A stretch of DNA of 64,000 nt from JBBSJZ01 sp041739875 (lineage in GTDB: Bacteria > Planctomycetota > Planctomycetia > Pirellulales > Pirellulaceae): the NCBI GenBank assembly GCA_041739875.1, contig JBGSNA010000188.1, positions 1-64,000 of the forward strand. Direction: 5' to 3'. The translations under genes and the position numbers were made by a program. Of this stretch, positions 57,043 to 64,000 are shown piece after piece. The notes under the pieces were generated by a model. It searched no databases. It was not told the DNA's origin and was given only the letters and a program-made list of their open reading frames with translations. Position 1 is the stretch's first letter, and each line of letters begins with the position of its first letter.

Positions 57043-58029
57043 TCATGTGACGTCTTCTTTGTTTGCGTCGTCATTTGCTTCTTCATGGATGCCTTCATTG
57101 CGTTGAAAGTTTCGGCTTCCAGCAAGGAATTTTACAAACGGCGTCGGCAGTGGTGATTCAAGCGTCATTTTTTCGCCGGTGACCGGGTGTTCGAACGCCA
57201 GCGACTTGGCGTGTAACGCAATCCGCTGGCGAATCCAACGCGGGTGCTCAGCAATTTTTTTCTTGTAACGTGGGTCGCCCAATACGGGAAAACCAGCGTT
57301 GGCAAACTGCACTCGGATTTGATTTCGTTTCCCCGTCTCCAGTTTGACCTCGACAAGAGTCGTATCGGTCATTCGTCGGACGACGCGATAGTGAGTGATC
57401 GCGAGTTCGGTGTCGCGTGATTCACGTGCAACGAATCGGTCAAGGTTCTTGCCCGTTGCAAGATGTGACTCAAAAGTCCCTTCGTCTTGTGGCAGCACAC
57501 CTGTGACAATCGCCGCATACAACCGTTCTGGCTTATGCTGCTTGAATTGTTCAATGAGTAAATCTGCGATCGCTTGGTGTTTACCGAAGATCAACAACCC
57601 GCTGACCTCTCGATCAAGTCGGTGTACTAAGCAGGCTTCTCGCGGTGTGCGAGAATGACTCAGGTAGTTCGTGACACGGTCAACAAGTGTGTTGCCCTCG
57701 CCGTGATCAGTCGGGACCGTCAGCGTGCCCGATGTTTTGTCGACAACGATTAGATCATCGTCTTCGTAAGCAATGTCAAACGTGCGGTCTTGCCACTGTT
57801 TCTTTTTCTCGCGATACCGCTGAGTCGGTTCATAGCGAACTGAAACGACATCGCCGGCTTCGACTGTCGTGGCAACGCTCTTGCAGGCACCACCGTTAAT
57901 CTTGACGCAACCGTAATCGATCAAACCACGTACTTGGCTCCGCGAAGTTTCGCAAAGCTTTTGGATGATCACATCAACTCGCCCCGTTTGGTTCTCCTCA
58001 ACCGTTGTCGTAACTGTAGTCATCGCCAT
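57043..58029 (-). CDS. RluA-family RNA pseudouridine synthase
   Basis: A 328-residue enzyme that converts uridine to pseudouridine in rRNA or tRNA. An S4 RNA-binding domain (residues ~17-75, SRSQVRGLIDYGCVKING) precedes the catalytic domain with the motif HRLDREVSGLL (catalytic Asp), YAAIVTG and GKRNQIRVQFANAG. A charged C-terminal tail ends EEANDDANKED. The RNA target cannot be told. Start: ATG at 58029, or 58023 two codons later. Confidence 0.93.
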   Translation of the reverse strand: MAMTTVTTTVEENQTGRVDVIIQKLCETSRSQVRGLIDYGCVKINGGACKSVATTVEAGDVVSVRYEPTQRYREKKKQWQDRTFDIAYEDDDLIVVDKTSGTLTVPTDHGEGNTLVDRVTNYLSHSRTPREACLVHRLDREVSGLLIFGKHQAIADLLIEQFKQHKPERLYAAIVTGVLPQDEGTFESHLATGKNLDRFVARESRDTELAITHYRVVRRMTDTTLVEVKLETGKRNQIRVQFANAGFPVLGDPRYKKKIAEHPRWIRQRIALHAKSLAFEHPVTGEKMTLESPLPTPFVKFLAGSRNFQRNEGIHEEANDDANKEDVT

Positions 58030-58427
58030 TAAACAAAATTACCTTAACTTGGGGAGCGTCGAGCGTGTCAGCGAGAATTCGATTGCGAGAAATCAATGCC
58101 GACCGACCTAGGGATGCTGCGGTGGCGAATTCTCGCATCGCAAGTGCTCTGCCGATAGGTATCGATCGACAGCACATCGGGGGGCTGGAGGAAAACGTTG
58201 CAGCGATTTTCATTGTAGTTTCGAATGATTTCGCATTTTGGGTATTTTCGAAATTGACGAAAGGTTTGTACGGGTTTCTTGATGATACACTCAGTGGCTT
58301 GACGTCGATTTAACCAATGTGGTGCCAATAAATTGTGCTACCGCATTGAACCGTCAACGTCACGAGAACCTTCTTAGTGTGGGTCGCTTCCCGCTTTACA
58401 CAGCCGATTTTTTTCCGTCCTCGTGAC
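58030..58427. other. Divergent intergenic region upstream of rluA-type and SDR genes
   Basis: A 398-base stretch between divergent genes. Small frames exist on both strands but show no recognisable protein. A perfect 11-bp inverted repeat, GCGAGAATTCG (58071-58081) and CGAATTCTCGC (58126-58136), lies near the rluA side with 44 bases between the arms; it may be an operator or a cruciform. No promoter motif is convincing. Confidence 0.35.
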
Positions 58428-59228
58428 ATGCTCGCAATAGAGAGAAGCGAATTGAATCTCAACCTCGATGGTCAAAGAGTGATCGTATTTGGTGCCGCTC
58501 GCGGTATTGGCCGAGCGATCGCGACGCGCTTTGCGGCGGAAGGTTGCCCGGTCATCGGGTTCGATCTTGAACTTCCGACGTCAGTTGCCTCGGATTCGAA
58601 AATAGAATTCGTGACGGGAGACGTCACCGACATCGGTGACATTAGAAGTGTTGCCGACCAGCAGCACGAGATCCAGCACGTTGTCTATTGTGTTGGTGTC
58701 GGGTCAGGAAAAGTGGGCTTCCCGTTTTGGAATTTGGAGCCCAACGATTGGTCGCGTGTGATCGACGTTAACTTGATGGGCGCGGTGAATGTGGCTCATG
58801 TGTTTGCGCCAAGTCTCGCGAAACAAGGGCGTGGGAGTCTCTTGAATCTTGTTTCTGTGGCTGGCCAAATGGGCTCTCAAACGGACCCACCTTACAGCGC
58901 TGCCAAAGCTGCGCTCATTAACTTCACGCAATGTGCTGCCAGGGATCTCGCTCCGTTTGGTGTGCGCGCGAACTCGCTGTCGCCGGGAATGGTCAAGACC
59001 GAATTGAATCAATCGGTGTGGAGGGCAAGCATGGACGCCCTGCCAGAGTCGGAGCAAAAGTCGTACGACGATTGGGCATCCGAGAAGCTTCGCCGAGTCT
59101 CGCCGCTTGCTCAATGGCAATCGCCCGAAGAGTGCGCCGCGATGGCGGTGTTCTTGGCATCGGATCATGCAAGGAACGTGACCGGCCAGACCATCAATAT
59201 CGATGGCGGCCAAGTTATGCATTCGTGA
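58428..59228 (+). CDS. Short-chain dehydrogenase/reductase (FabG-like)
   Basis: A 266-residue classical SDR from the ATG at 58428. The cofactor motif GAARGIGRA (residues ~22-30), a Val-Gly variant of NNAG (YCVGVG), SVAG with the catalytic Ser, and YSAAKAAL with Tyr/Lys are present, and the ending TGQTINIDGG is typical of FabG-like members. It probably reduces or oxidises a small ketone/alcohol with NAD(P)H; substrate unknown. Confidence 0.87.
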   Translation: MLAIERSELNLNLDGQRVIVFGAARGIGRAIATRFAAEGCPVIGFDLELPTSVASDSKIEFVTGDVTDIGDIRSVADQQHEIQHVVYCVGVGSGKVGFPFWNLEPNDWSRVIDVNLMGAVNVAHVFAPSLAKQGRGSLLNLVSVAGQMGSQTDPPYSAAKAALINFTQCAARDLAPFGVRANSLSPGMVKTELNQSVWRASMDALPESEQKSYDDWASEKLRRVSPLAQWQSPEECAAMAVFLASDHARNVTGQTINIDGGQVMHS

Positions 59229-59234
59229 GTGCGC

Positions 59235-59456
59235 TCAATAGTGCGGAGGCTTTTCGTCCAGCGGATCGATCGCCGCTTCGCGAGGCTTGTCACGCAATTC
59301 TTTAAGTTGGTTCTCGAGCGTTAGGATCTTTCGCGTTTGGCGGTCGGCTAAACGCCCGAGTTCCCTGATCACACCATCGAGTTGTTCAACATGACGCTGC
59401 AAATGCGATAATTGAACTTCAACTTCCGTTAAGCGTTCGAATTCGCTTGGAGGCAC
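59235..59456 (-). CDS. slyX: SlyX family protein
   Basis: A 73-residue coiled-coil protein (heptads over residues ~5-55) ending in the family hallmark PPHY. No enzymatic role is known for SlyX. The start is GTG at 59456. It is the last gene of the leftward rpmI-rplT-pheS group, 59 bases downstream of pheS. Confidence 0.85.
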   Translation of the reverse strand: MPPSEFERLTEVEVQLSHLQRHVEQLDGVIRELGRLADRQTRKILTLENQLKELRDKPREAAIDPLDEKPPHY

Positions 59457-59515
59457 GAGTGATTCCGTTGAAGTAGATGGACCAAAAACGTGGATTGAGC
59501 AAGGAGCCGAAGACC

Positions 59516-60583
59516 CTAGAACTGGCTGAGCGTTCGCATGTCGCCACTATACAGATCACGGATGTCCGTGATGCCGTGACGACGCATGCAAAGACGCTCG
59601 ACACCGAGTCCAAAGGCAAAGCCCGAGTATTGCTCCGGGTCATAGCCGACGGCTTCGAAAACAGCAGGATCGACCATGCCGGCGCCGCCGAATTCGATCC
59701 AATTTCCGTTCCAGAAAAAGTCGACTTCGACGCTTGGCTCGGTGAACGGGAAGAATGACGGACGAAAGCGAATCTCGACATCGCCGCCAAGATAGTTCGT
59801 TGCAAAAATCCGAAGAACGGTCTTCAGGTTGGCCATTGTGACGTGCTTGTCAACGTAAAGGCCTTCCAACTGATGGAACATCGGAAAGTGAGTCGCATCG
59901 GGGGCATCAGGACGGTAAACGCGGCCAAGCGAGATAACTCGTAGAGGCGGTTGGCGTTCTTCCATCACGCGAATTTGGACCGTACTGGTCTGGCTTCTTA
60001 ACAGCCGCGCGCCTTCGACATTGCGTTTACCGATTGATGCATGCTTCCGGCCCGAGTCAGCGTTCTGGATCGCACTCGCTGTCGCCAAGTAAAAGTTGTC
60101 TAGCGGATCACGAGCCGGGTGGTCTTCAGGTATGTTGAGTGCGACAAAGTTGTGCCACGGGTCTTCGACCTCGGGGCCTTCCGCCGCCTCGAATCCCATC
60201 CGTCCCATGATCTCCATCAAGTGAGTAATCGTTTGAGTGATCGGGTGAGTGTGCCCGACAACAGGCCGAGTCCCTGGGAGCGTTGGATCAAACGTCGCAT
60301 AGATGTCGCTGCGGTCATCACCACCAGCAACGCGTGCTTGCGAAGATTCGAAAGCTTCGTTGATCGCTTGCTTGACTTCGTTGAGACGCTTGCCAGCCGC
60401 AGGCTTGTCGTCTTTGCTGATGCCTCCAAGGAGCTTTTGCACGTCCTTCAAGACGCCACTCTTTGCACCGAGAAACTTAACTCTCGCTTCCTCGAGCGAT
60501 TCAAGTGAAGACGCAGTAACAAACGCTGCCGTGGCATCGCGCTGGAGATCATCCAGCGTCATCAAGAATTCGTGAGTCGACAT
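59516..60583 (-). CDS. pheS: Phenylalanyl-tRNA synthetase alpha subunit
   Basis: The catalytic alpha subunit of the alpha2-beta2 enzyme that charges tRNA-Phe. The 355 residues show an N-terminal coiled coil (1-85), motif 1 near GHTHPITQTI (residues ~108-117), motif 2 as VYRPDAPDATHFPMFHQLEG, and motif 3 GFAFGLGVERL (residues ~325-335). The usual LLRTHTSPVQ reads LLRSQTSTVQ, and a ~22-residue basic insert (IQNADSGRKHASIGKRN) precedes it. pheT is not in this window. The gene starts 9 bases after rplT. Confidence 0.96.
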   Translation of the reverse strand: MSTHEFLMTLDDLQRDATAAFVTASSLESLEEARVKFLGAKSGVLKDVQKLLGGISKDDKPAAGKRLNEVKQAINEAFESSQARVAGGDDRSDIYATFDPTLPGTRPVVGHTHPITQTITHLMEIMGRMGFEAAEGPEVEDPWHNFVALNIPEDHPARDPLDNFYLATASAIQNADSGRKHASIGKRNVEGARLLRSQTSTVQIRVMEERQPPLRVISLGRVYRPDAPDATHFPMFHQLEGLYVDKHVTMANLKTVLRIFATNYLGGDVEIRFRPSFFPFTEPSVEVDFFWNGNWIEFGGAGMVDPAVFEAVGYDPEQYSGFAFGLGVERLCMRRHGITDIRDLYSGDMRTLSQF

Positions 60584-60592
60584 CAGCTGTCT

Positions 60593-60949
60593 TTACGCAG
60601 CCAGAACCGATTTGACCTTGTCACAGACGTCTTTAAATCCGGCGGCGTCATGGATCGCCATTTCCGAAAGAGTCTTGCGGTCGAGTTCGATGCCAGCTTT
60701 CTTGAGACCGAAAATGAACTCACTATATCGCAGGTCATACTGCTTCACGGCAGCATTGATTCGGATGATCCACAACCTGCGGAAGTCGCGTTTTTTGGCG
60801 CGGCGGTCACGGAACGCATAGGCACCCGCTCGCAGCAACGTTTCCTTAACGCTGCGGATCAGCTTGCCTCGGCCGCCCCGATAACCTTTGGCGGCTTTGA
60901 ATAAACGCTTCTTTGACTGGCGCCGTGCGGCACCTTTGGTAGTACGCAT
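60593..60949 (-). CDS. rplT: 50S ribosomal protein L20
   Basis: A 118-residue highly basic protein that binds 23S rRNA and starts large-subunit assembly; in many bacteria it also represses its own operon. The family signature KGYRGGRGKLIRSVKETLLRA near the N-terminus and RRLWIIRINAAVKQYDL are intact. Start: ATG at 60949. The 148-base spacer from rpmI (60950-61097) may hold a leader structure. Confidence 0.98.
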   Translation of the reverse strand: MRTTKGAARRQSKKRLFKAAKGYRGGRGKLIRSVKETLLRAGAYAFRDRRAKKRDFRRLWIIRINAAVKQYDLRYSEFIFGLKKAGIELDRKTLSEMAIHDAAGFKDVCDKVKSVLAA

Positions 60950-61097
60950 CGAACTGAATTCCTAGCACACAATGGTGCTCAAACTGTGATTCTCCGACCC
61001 AGGCCTCGATGATCCGATGTCATCGACGTTTCGCACTGGCCGAATTGATTTTGACGTAACCCTGTCAACTAAAAACCTGTTTCCAAGCTCTCAGAGA

Positions 61098-61304
61098 CTA
61101 ATTGCTGTATCCATTGAGCGCAGCTTGAATACTTCGCTCGTTTTGCGTGGCGAGAACCGTCGTTCCACGAAGATTTCGACGACGTTTCGTTGTCAAATGT
61201 GTTGCCAAGTGGCTCGTGCCAGCGTGACGGTGCTTGGCCTTGCCCGTAGCCGTCAAGCGGAATCGTTTTTTGATTCCCTTGTGCGTTTTCATCTTGTTTC
61301 CCAT
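61098..61304 (-). CDS. rpmI: 50S ribosomal protein L35
   Basis: A 68-residue basic protein of the large ribosomal subunit. The KMKTHKGIKKRFRLTATGK opening and HLATHLTTKRRRNLRG are family-typical. Start: ATG at 61304. In most bacteria infC precedes rpmI; here pyrF lies upstream instead. Confidence 0.97.
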   Translation of the reverse strand: MGNKMKTHKGIKKRFRLTATGKAKHRHAGTSHLATHLTTKRRRNLRGTTVLATQNERSIQAALNGYSN

Positions 61305-61432
61305 GACTTACTTCTTATCCGCATTTCATTCGGTGTTTTGGTGGGGAAACCGCGGAGAATAGCGAACTACCGCGATCTTGCAAAGTCCTAACAGCCCTGA
61401 ATTTGCGTCAAATCGCCTGTTCGGGGGCGACT

Positions 61433-62407
61433 TCATGAGACAACATTGAGCTCGTCGTTCATTTGACGAGTGGCAAGTTCAACGGCCAGTTGCCACTTCG
61501 CATCACCACAAGACTCGCGGAATTCAGCCCTCTGGTGGGCGAAAATAATGTTTCGGGAACTGTTGACAATACCGCCAAGACCCTGGGAATTGAACGCTCC
61601 AAGCACGTCCGCAGCACTACCCCCCTGGGCTCCATATCCAGGCACCAAGATCCAGCTATGTGGCATCGCGGATCGCATGTCGCAGAGTTGTTCTGGGTAC
61701 GTTGCTCCGACAACTGCACCTATCGGCCCAAACCCCGACGTGCCAATCCGAGACTCGTTGAGTTCCGTTACCAGCTTGGCAACCGCTTGATACACCGATT
61801 CGCCATCGGTTTTTCGATCTTGCAATAGCCCCCCTCCAGGGTTGGATGTCTTTACGAGGACGAAAATTCCCGCGCCGCGTTGATCGCAAACCTCGACGAA
61901 GGGCTCGATGCTATCCCGGCCCAAATAGGGGCTGACAGTAAGCGAATCACTTCCCCATGGACTCTTGTCCCCAGCCCCCAAATACGCCTCCGCGTAACCT
62001 GCAGCCGTCGAGCCAATGTCATTTCGTTTCGCGTCCATGATCACCACAAGTCCCGCAGCCGACGCGTACTTCACAACGCGTCCCAGCGCCACCATCCCTG
62101 CTGGCCCCAATTGTTCGAAGAACGCAGCCTGGGGTTTGACCACCGGAACAAGGTCTCGAACGACATCGATGATGCCAAGACAAAACTGTTCGTAGGCATT
62201 CGCGACGGCGCCGAGAGATCCGTCCACAGCGGCATGTTCACGCAGAGAACTCGGGAGTTGATCCGTTCGCGGGTCCAATCCTACGCAAGCGACACTGCGA
62301 GTTCTCTTGACAGCGGCGGCAAGGGTATCAGCAAAATTCACGACCGAGGACTCTGTGGCTGGAGGAAACTGGACCGAAGTTTTGGCGTGATCTTGCCCTA
62401 TACTCAC
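61433..62407 (-). CDS. pyrF: Orotidine 5'-phosphate decarboxylase (PyrF, longer type)
   Basis: Catalyses the last step of UMP synthesis, decarboxylating OMP. The 324-residue length and the catalytic motif MDAKRNDIGSTA (residues ~123-134) fit the longer OMPDC class. Other family segments are CVGLDPRTDQLP, VKPQAAFFEQLG and VPGYGAQGG with phosphate-binding residues. The start is GTG at 62407; no ribosome site is clear. Leftward with rpmI, but a spacer of 128 bases separates them. Confidence 0.95.
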   Translation of the reverse strand: MSIGQDHAKTSVQFPPATESSVVNFADTLAAAVKRTRSVACVGLDPRTDQLPSSLREHAAVDGSLGAVANAYEQFCLGIIDVVRDLVPVVKPQAAFFEQLGPAGMVALGRVVKYASAAGLVVIMDAKRNDIGSTAAGYAEAYLGAGDKSPWGSDSLTVSPYLGRDSIEPFVEVCDQRGAGIFVLVKTSNPGGGLLQDRKTDGESVYQAVAKLVTELNESRIGTSGFGPIGAVVGATYPEQLCDMRSAMPHSWILVPGYGAQGGSAADVLGAFNSQGLGGIVNSSRNIIFAHQRAEFRESCGDAKWQLAVELATRQMNDELNVVS

Positions 62408-62582
62408 TTATGCTACCAGACCGTGAAGCACCGACCGTGAATCAAGGGTTCGAGGCTTCCCTCAAAAACGAAGTCACATCATGGATCGAGCGGTCTAGCG
62501 TGAATCGAAACCGTCCACTAGCATCTACAGCCCGTGATGAATGTCGAAGACGCCTCGTTCGCGAGCTCGGCTGCCTCATCAT

Positions 62583-62656
62583 CGGGCTGTAGCGAAGCCT
62601 GGTATCGCGCTACACTGGGGGTGTAGAGATCGTGGGTTCAAATCCCGCCAGCCCGA
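62583..62656 (+). tRNA. tRNA-Pro(GGG)
   Basis: A complete 74-nt cloverleaf: acceptor CGGGCTG/CAGCCCG, D arm GCGA-AGCCTGGTA-TCGC, anticodon stem CTACA/TGTAG with loop CTGGGGG (anticodon GGG), T arm GTGGG-TTCAAAT-CCCGC and discriminator A at 62656. CCA is not encoded; CTTTT follows. An integrase gene starts 136 bases downstream, so the 3' end is a probable attachment site. Confidence 0.97.
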
Positions 62657-62665
62657 CTTTTGTGG
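62630..62665 (+). other. Putative integration site (attL) in the tRNA-Pro 3' end
   Basis: Integrases of this class commonly use the T arm to acceptor end of a tRNA gene. The likely core is the 3' end of tRNA-Pro plus the following CTTTTG bases. The matching attR copy must lie beyond the right window edge, so this is inferred. Confidence 0.5.
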
Positions 62666-62748
62666 TATACTTTTTAGATCGTGTTTTCCTTGTCGAAGTG
62701 CCCCTAGGTACTTCCGGTCTACGTGACCGTGCGACTCACCGTAAAACC

Positions 62749-62775
62749 ATTCTTGGGAATACTGTTCCCAAGAAT
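62749..62775. promoter_or_regulatory. 11-bp palindrome before the integrase gene
   Basis: Perfect arms ATTCTTGGGAA (62749-62759) and TTCCCAAGAAT (62765-62775) flank the 5-base centre TACTG. It ends 17 bases before the integrase ATG and 5 bases before its GGAGAG ribosome site. It could be an operator for a repressor or an mRNA hairpin limiting translation. Confidence 0.6.
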
Positions 62776-62792
62776 CCATCGGAGAGAATCGC

Positions 62793-64000
62793 ATGGCTCG
62801 TCAAAAGAGCGACGCACCGTCCTACCGTTACCACATCTCTGGCCAAGCCTGCGTCACACTCGATGGTCGTGACTTCCTGCTGGGGGAGTACAACTCGCCG
62901 GCGTCGAAGGCAAAGTACTACGCTCTGCTCGCGGAGTACAACGCTAACGGCAAACGTGCATCAGAAATTGAACCAACCCAATTATCGAAATCGCCAATCA
63001 CGGTAGGCTGCGTAACTGCGGAGTATCGCGAGCACGTCAAAATAAAATATGCTCACGACAAGAGCCGCAGAAAACACTACGAGGGATTATGCCAGCTGCT
63101 AGACACTGAATACCGTGATCTACCCGCTGAGGAGTTTGGGCCACGTAGGCTAGCAGAAATCCGCGAATTATTCGTCGCCTCCGGAAACAACCGCACATAC
63201 GTAAACTCACAAACCAGAGTGATCTGCAAAATCTTTCAGTACTCGGTTAGTCGCGAACTCGTCGACGTCAATGTGCTGATTCGTCTCAAGACGCTCGAGC
63301 CGCTGCGGCAGGGAGATTCTGTTGCGTCCGAGCCGAAGCGTCGTCAGCCGGTCGACCTTGCCACAGTGAAAGCAACCGCTGATCATCTTTCACCTGTCCT
63401 AAAGGCGATGGTCCGCGTGCAAGCCAGTACAGGAATGCGATCGTCTGAGGTATGCGGAATTCGTTCATGTGATATTGATCAAACCTTGTCAGACACATGG
63501 ATCTACCGGCCGGAGAAACACAAGACAGCACATCATGGGATTGCTAAAGCGGTTCCGATAGTCGGGGACGCCCACCTCGCGCTCGCTCCATTCATGGAGG
63601 ATCGCGCCTCTGACAGTTTTTGCTTTTCGCCACGTGAATCGGTGCAGTGGTACCGCAATCAGCGAACAGCCAAGCGAGTCGTCTCAACATCCCGCGGAAA
63701 TGGGCCGGGCCGAAAGCGAGACCGTGGTGGACTGAAAGGAGATGATGCCAAGCGAAAACCCGGACACAAGTTTTCTCGCGATAGTTATCGCCAAGCAGTA
63801 CAAAGTGCCGCAAAACAAGCCGATGTTCCCGCCTGGACGCCGTACCAACTGCGATACACCGCTGCCACCGCCGTCCGCGAAGCACTCGGTATCGAATCTG
63901 CCCAAGCTCTGCTCGGTCACTCACACGCATCAATGACTGAGCACTACGCCAAGCATATTCTGTCGCAACTCGATTACTGCTCCATATTGTCCCCGTACCT
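62793..64000 (+). CDS. Tyrosine recombinase/integrase (partial, runs off the window)
   Basis: Site-specific recombinase of an integrated element; 402 codons are visible with no stop. An N-terminal DNA-binding part (VTLDGRDFLLGEYNS, residues ~21-35) and a core-binding helical domain (~70-170) precede the catalytic domain. The catalytic residues are Arg216 (TGMRSSEV), a Lys at 242-244 (EKHKT), Arg354 (YQLRYT), His376 (LLGHSHASM) and Tyr385 (TEHYAK). The first His of the usual HxxR box is replaced by Tyr351. Start: ATG at 62793 with GGAGAG at about -12. Its position after tRNA-Pro marks the left end of a genomic island or prophage. Confidence 0.93.
   Translation, partial: MARQKSDAPSYRYHISGQACVTLDGRDFLLGEYNSPASKAKYYALLAEYNANGKRASEIEPTQLSKSPITVGCVTAEYREHVKIKYAHDKSRRKHYEGLCQLLDTEYRDLPAEEFGPRRLAEIRELFVASGNNRTYVNSQTRVICKIFQYSVSRELVDVNVLIRLKTLEPLRQGDSVASEPKRRQPVDLATVKATADHLSPVLKAMVRVQASTGMRSSEVCGIRSCDIDQTLSDTWIYRPEKHKTAHHGIAKAVPIVGDAHLALAPFMEDRASDSFCFSPRESVQWYRNQRTAKRVVSTSRGNGPGRKRDRGGLKGDDAKRKPGHKFSRDSYRQAVQSAAKQADVPAWTPYQLRYTAATAVREALGIESAQALLGHSHASMTEHYAKHILSQLDYCSILSPY

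Noticed and set aside
58065..58328. Small frames on both strands between the rluA-type gene and the SDR
   Set aside because: No ribosome sites, no recognisable motifs, and both strands open to similar extent, which suggests chance.
62579..62794. Minus-strand 71-residue frame containing GWRDLNPRSL
   Set aside because: It reads the antisense of tRNA-Pro; this sequence pattern is a well-known spurious translation of tRNA genes.

Overview
The window looks like a chromosomal stretch of a marine-type planctomycete of the Pirellulaceae (Rhodopirellula-like). The grounds are gene content and style: three Tat-exported Gfo/Idh/MocA proteins, a secreted formylglycine-type sulfatase, a two-domain DUF1080 protein, an exported SGNH hydrolase, a heptaheme cytochrome c, DUF4416, DUF4340 with a Gld-like ABC exporter, and a glycine/tyrosine-rich secreted protein. 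Genus is inference; no 16S gene is present. Most of the window is ordinary core and accessory chromosome. The last 1.4 kb enters an integrated element.

Layout: 0-11 kb holds queE, an M13 metallopeptidase, pckA (minus), then a three-gene ABC/Gld-like operon (ATPase, fused permease-GldG, DUF4340) ending at a clear bidirectional terminator. 11-21 kb holds an LRR lipoprotein, a Tat oxidoreductase, hflX with an SDR gene, uvrC broken by an in-frame amber codon, a divergent uvrA, and tpx. 21-30 kb holds a heptaheme cytochrome c coupled to a small four-helix membrane protein, an M48 peptidase, purK, purE, a UvrD/PcrA helicase and a hypothetical gene. 30-43 kb is rich in exported hydrolases and oxidoreductases (sulfatase, dienelactone hydrolase, M3 peptidase, esterase, DUF1080, phosphodiesterase-like, redoxin). 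It also has an orphan FixJ-like regulator and a non-coding stretch with a permease remnant and a strong terminator. 43-51 kb holds a BRCT-MerR-TPR protein, the RNase P RNA, a type III polyketide synthase, a methyltransferase coupled to DUF4416, an aminotransferase and a SulP transporter. 51-62 kb holds an SGNH hydrolase, RarD, a third Gfo/Idh/MocA protein, an alpha/beta hydrolase, a caspase-like protein with an EF-hand, an RluA-type synthase, an SDR, slyX, pheS, rplT, rpmI and pyrF. At 62.58 kb lies tRNA-Pro(GGG), followed by a tyrosine recombinase that runs off the right edge.

Functional links visible in the sequence: the ABC set is one operon. hflX-SDR, purE-purK, uvrA-uvrC and rpmI-rplT-pheS-slyX are co-directional clusters. 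ATGA stop/start overlaps couple the cytochrome c to its membrane partner, the phosphodiesterase-like gene to the redoxin, and DUF4416 to the methyltransferase. The least explained items are the cytochrome c/membrane pair, the amber-split uvrC beside an atypical uvrA, the BRCT-MerR-TPR fusion, the small polyketide locus, the caspase-like EF-hand protein, and short tandem duplications that repeatedly cover stop codons.
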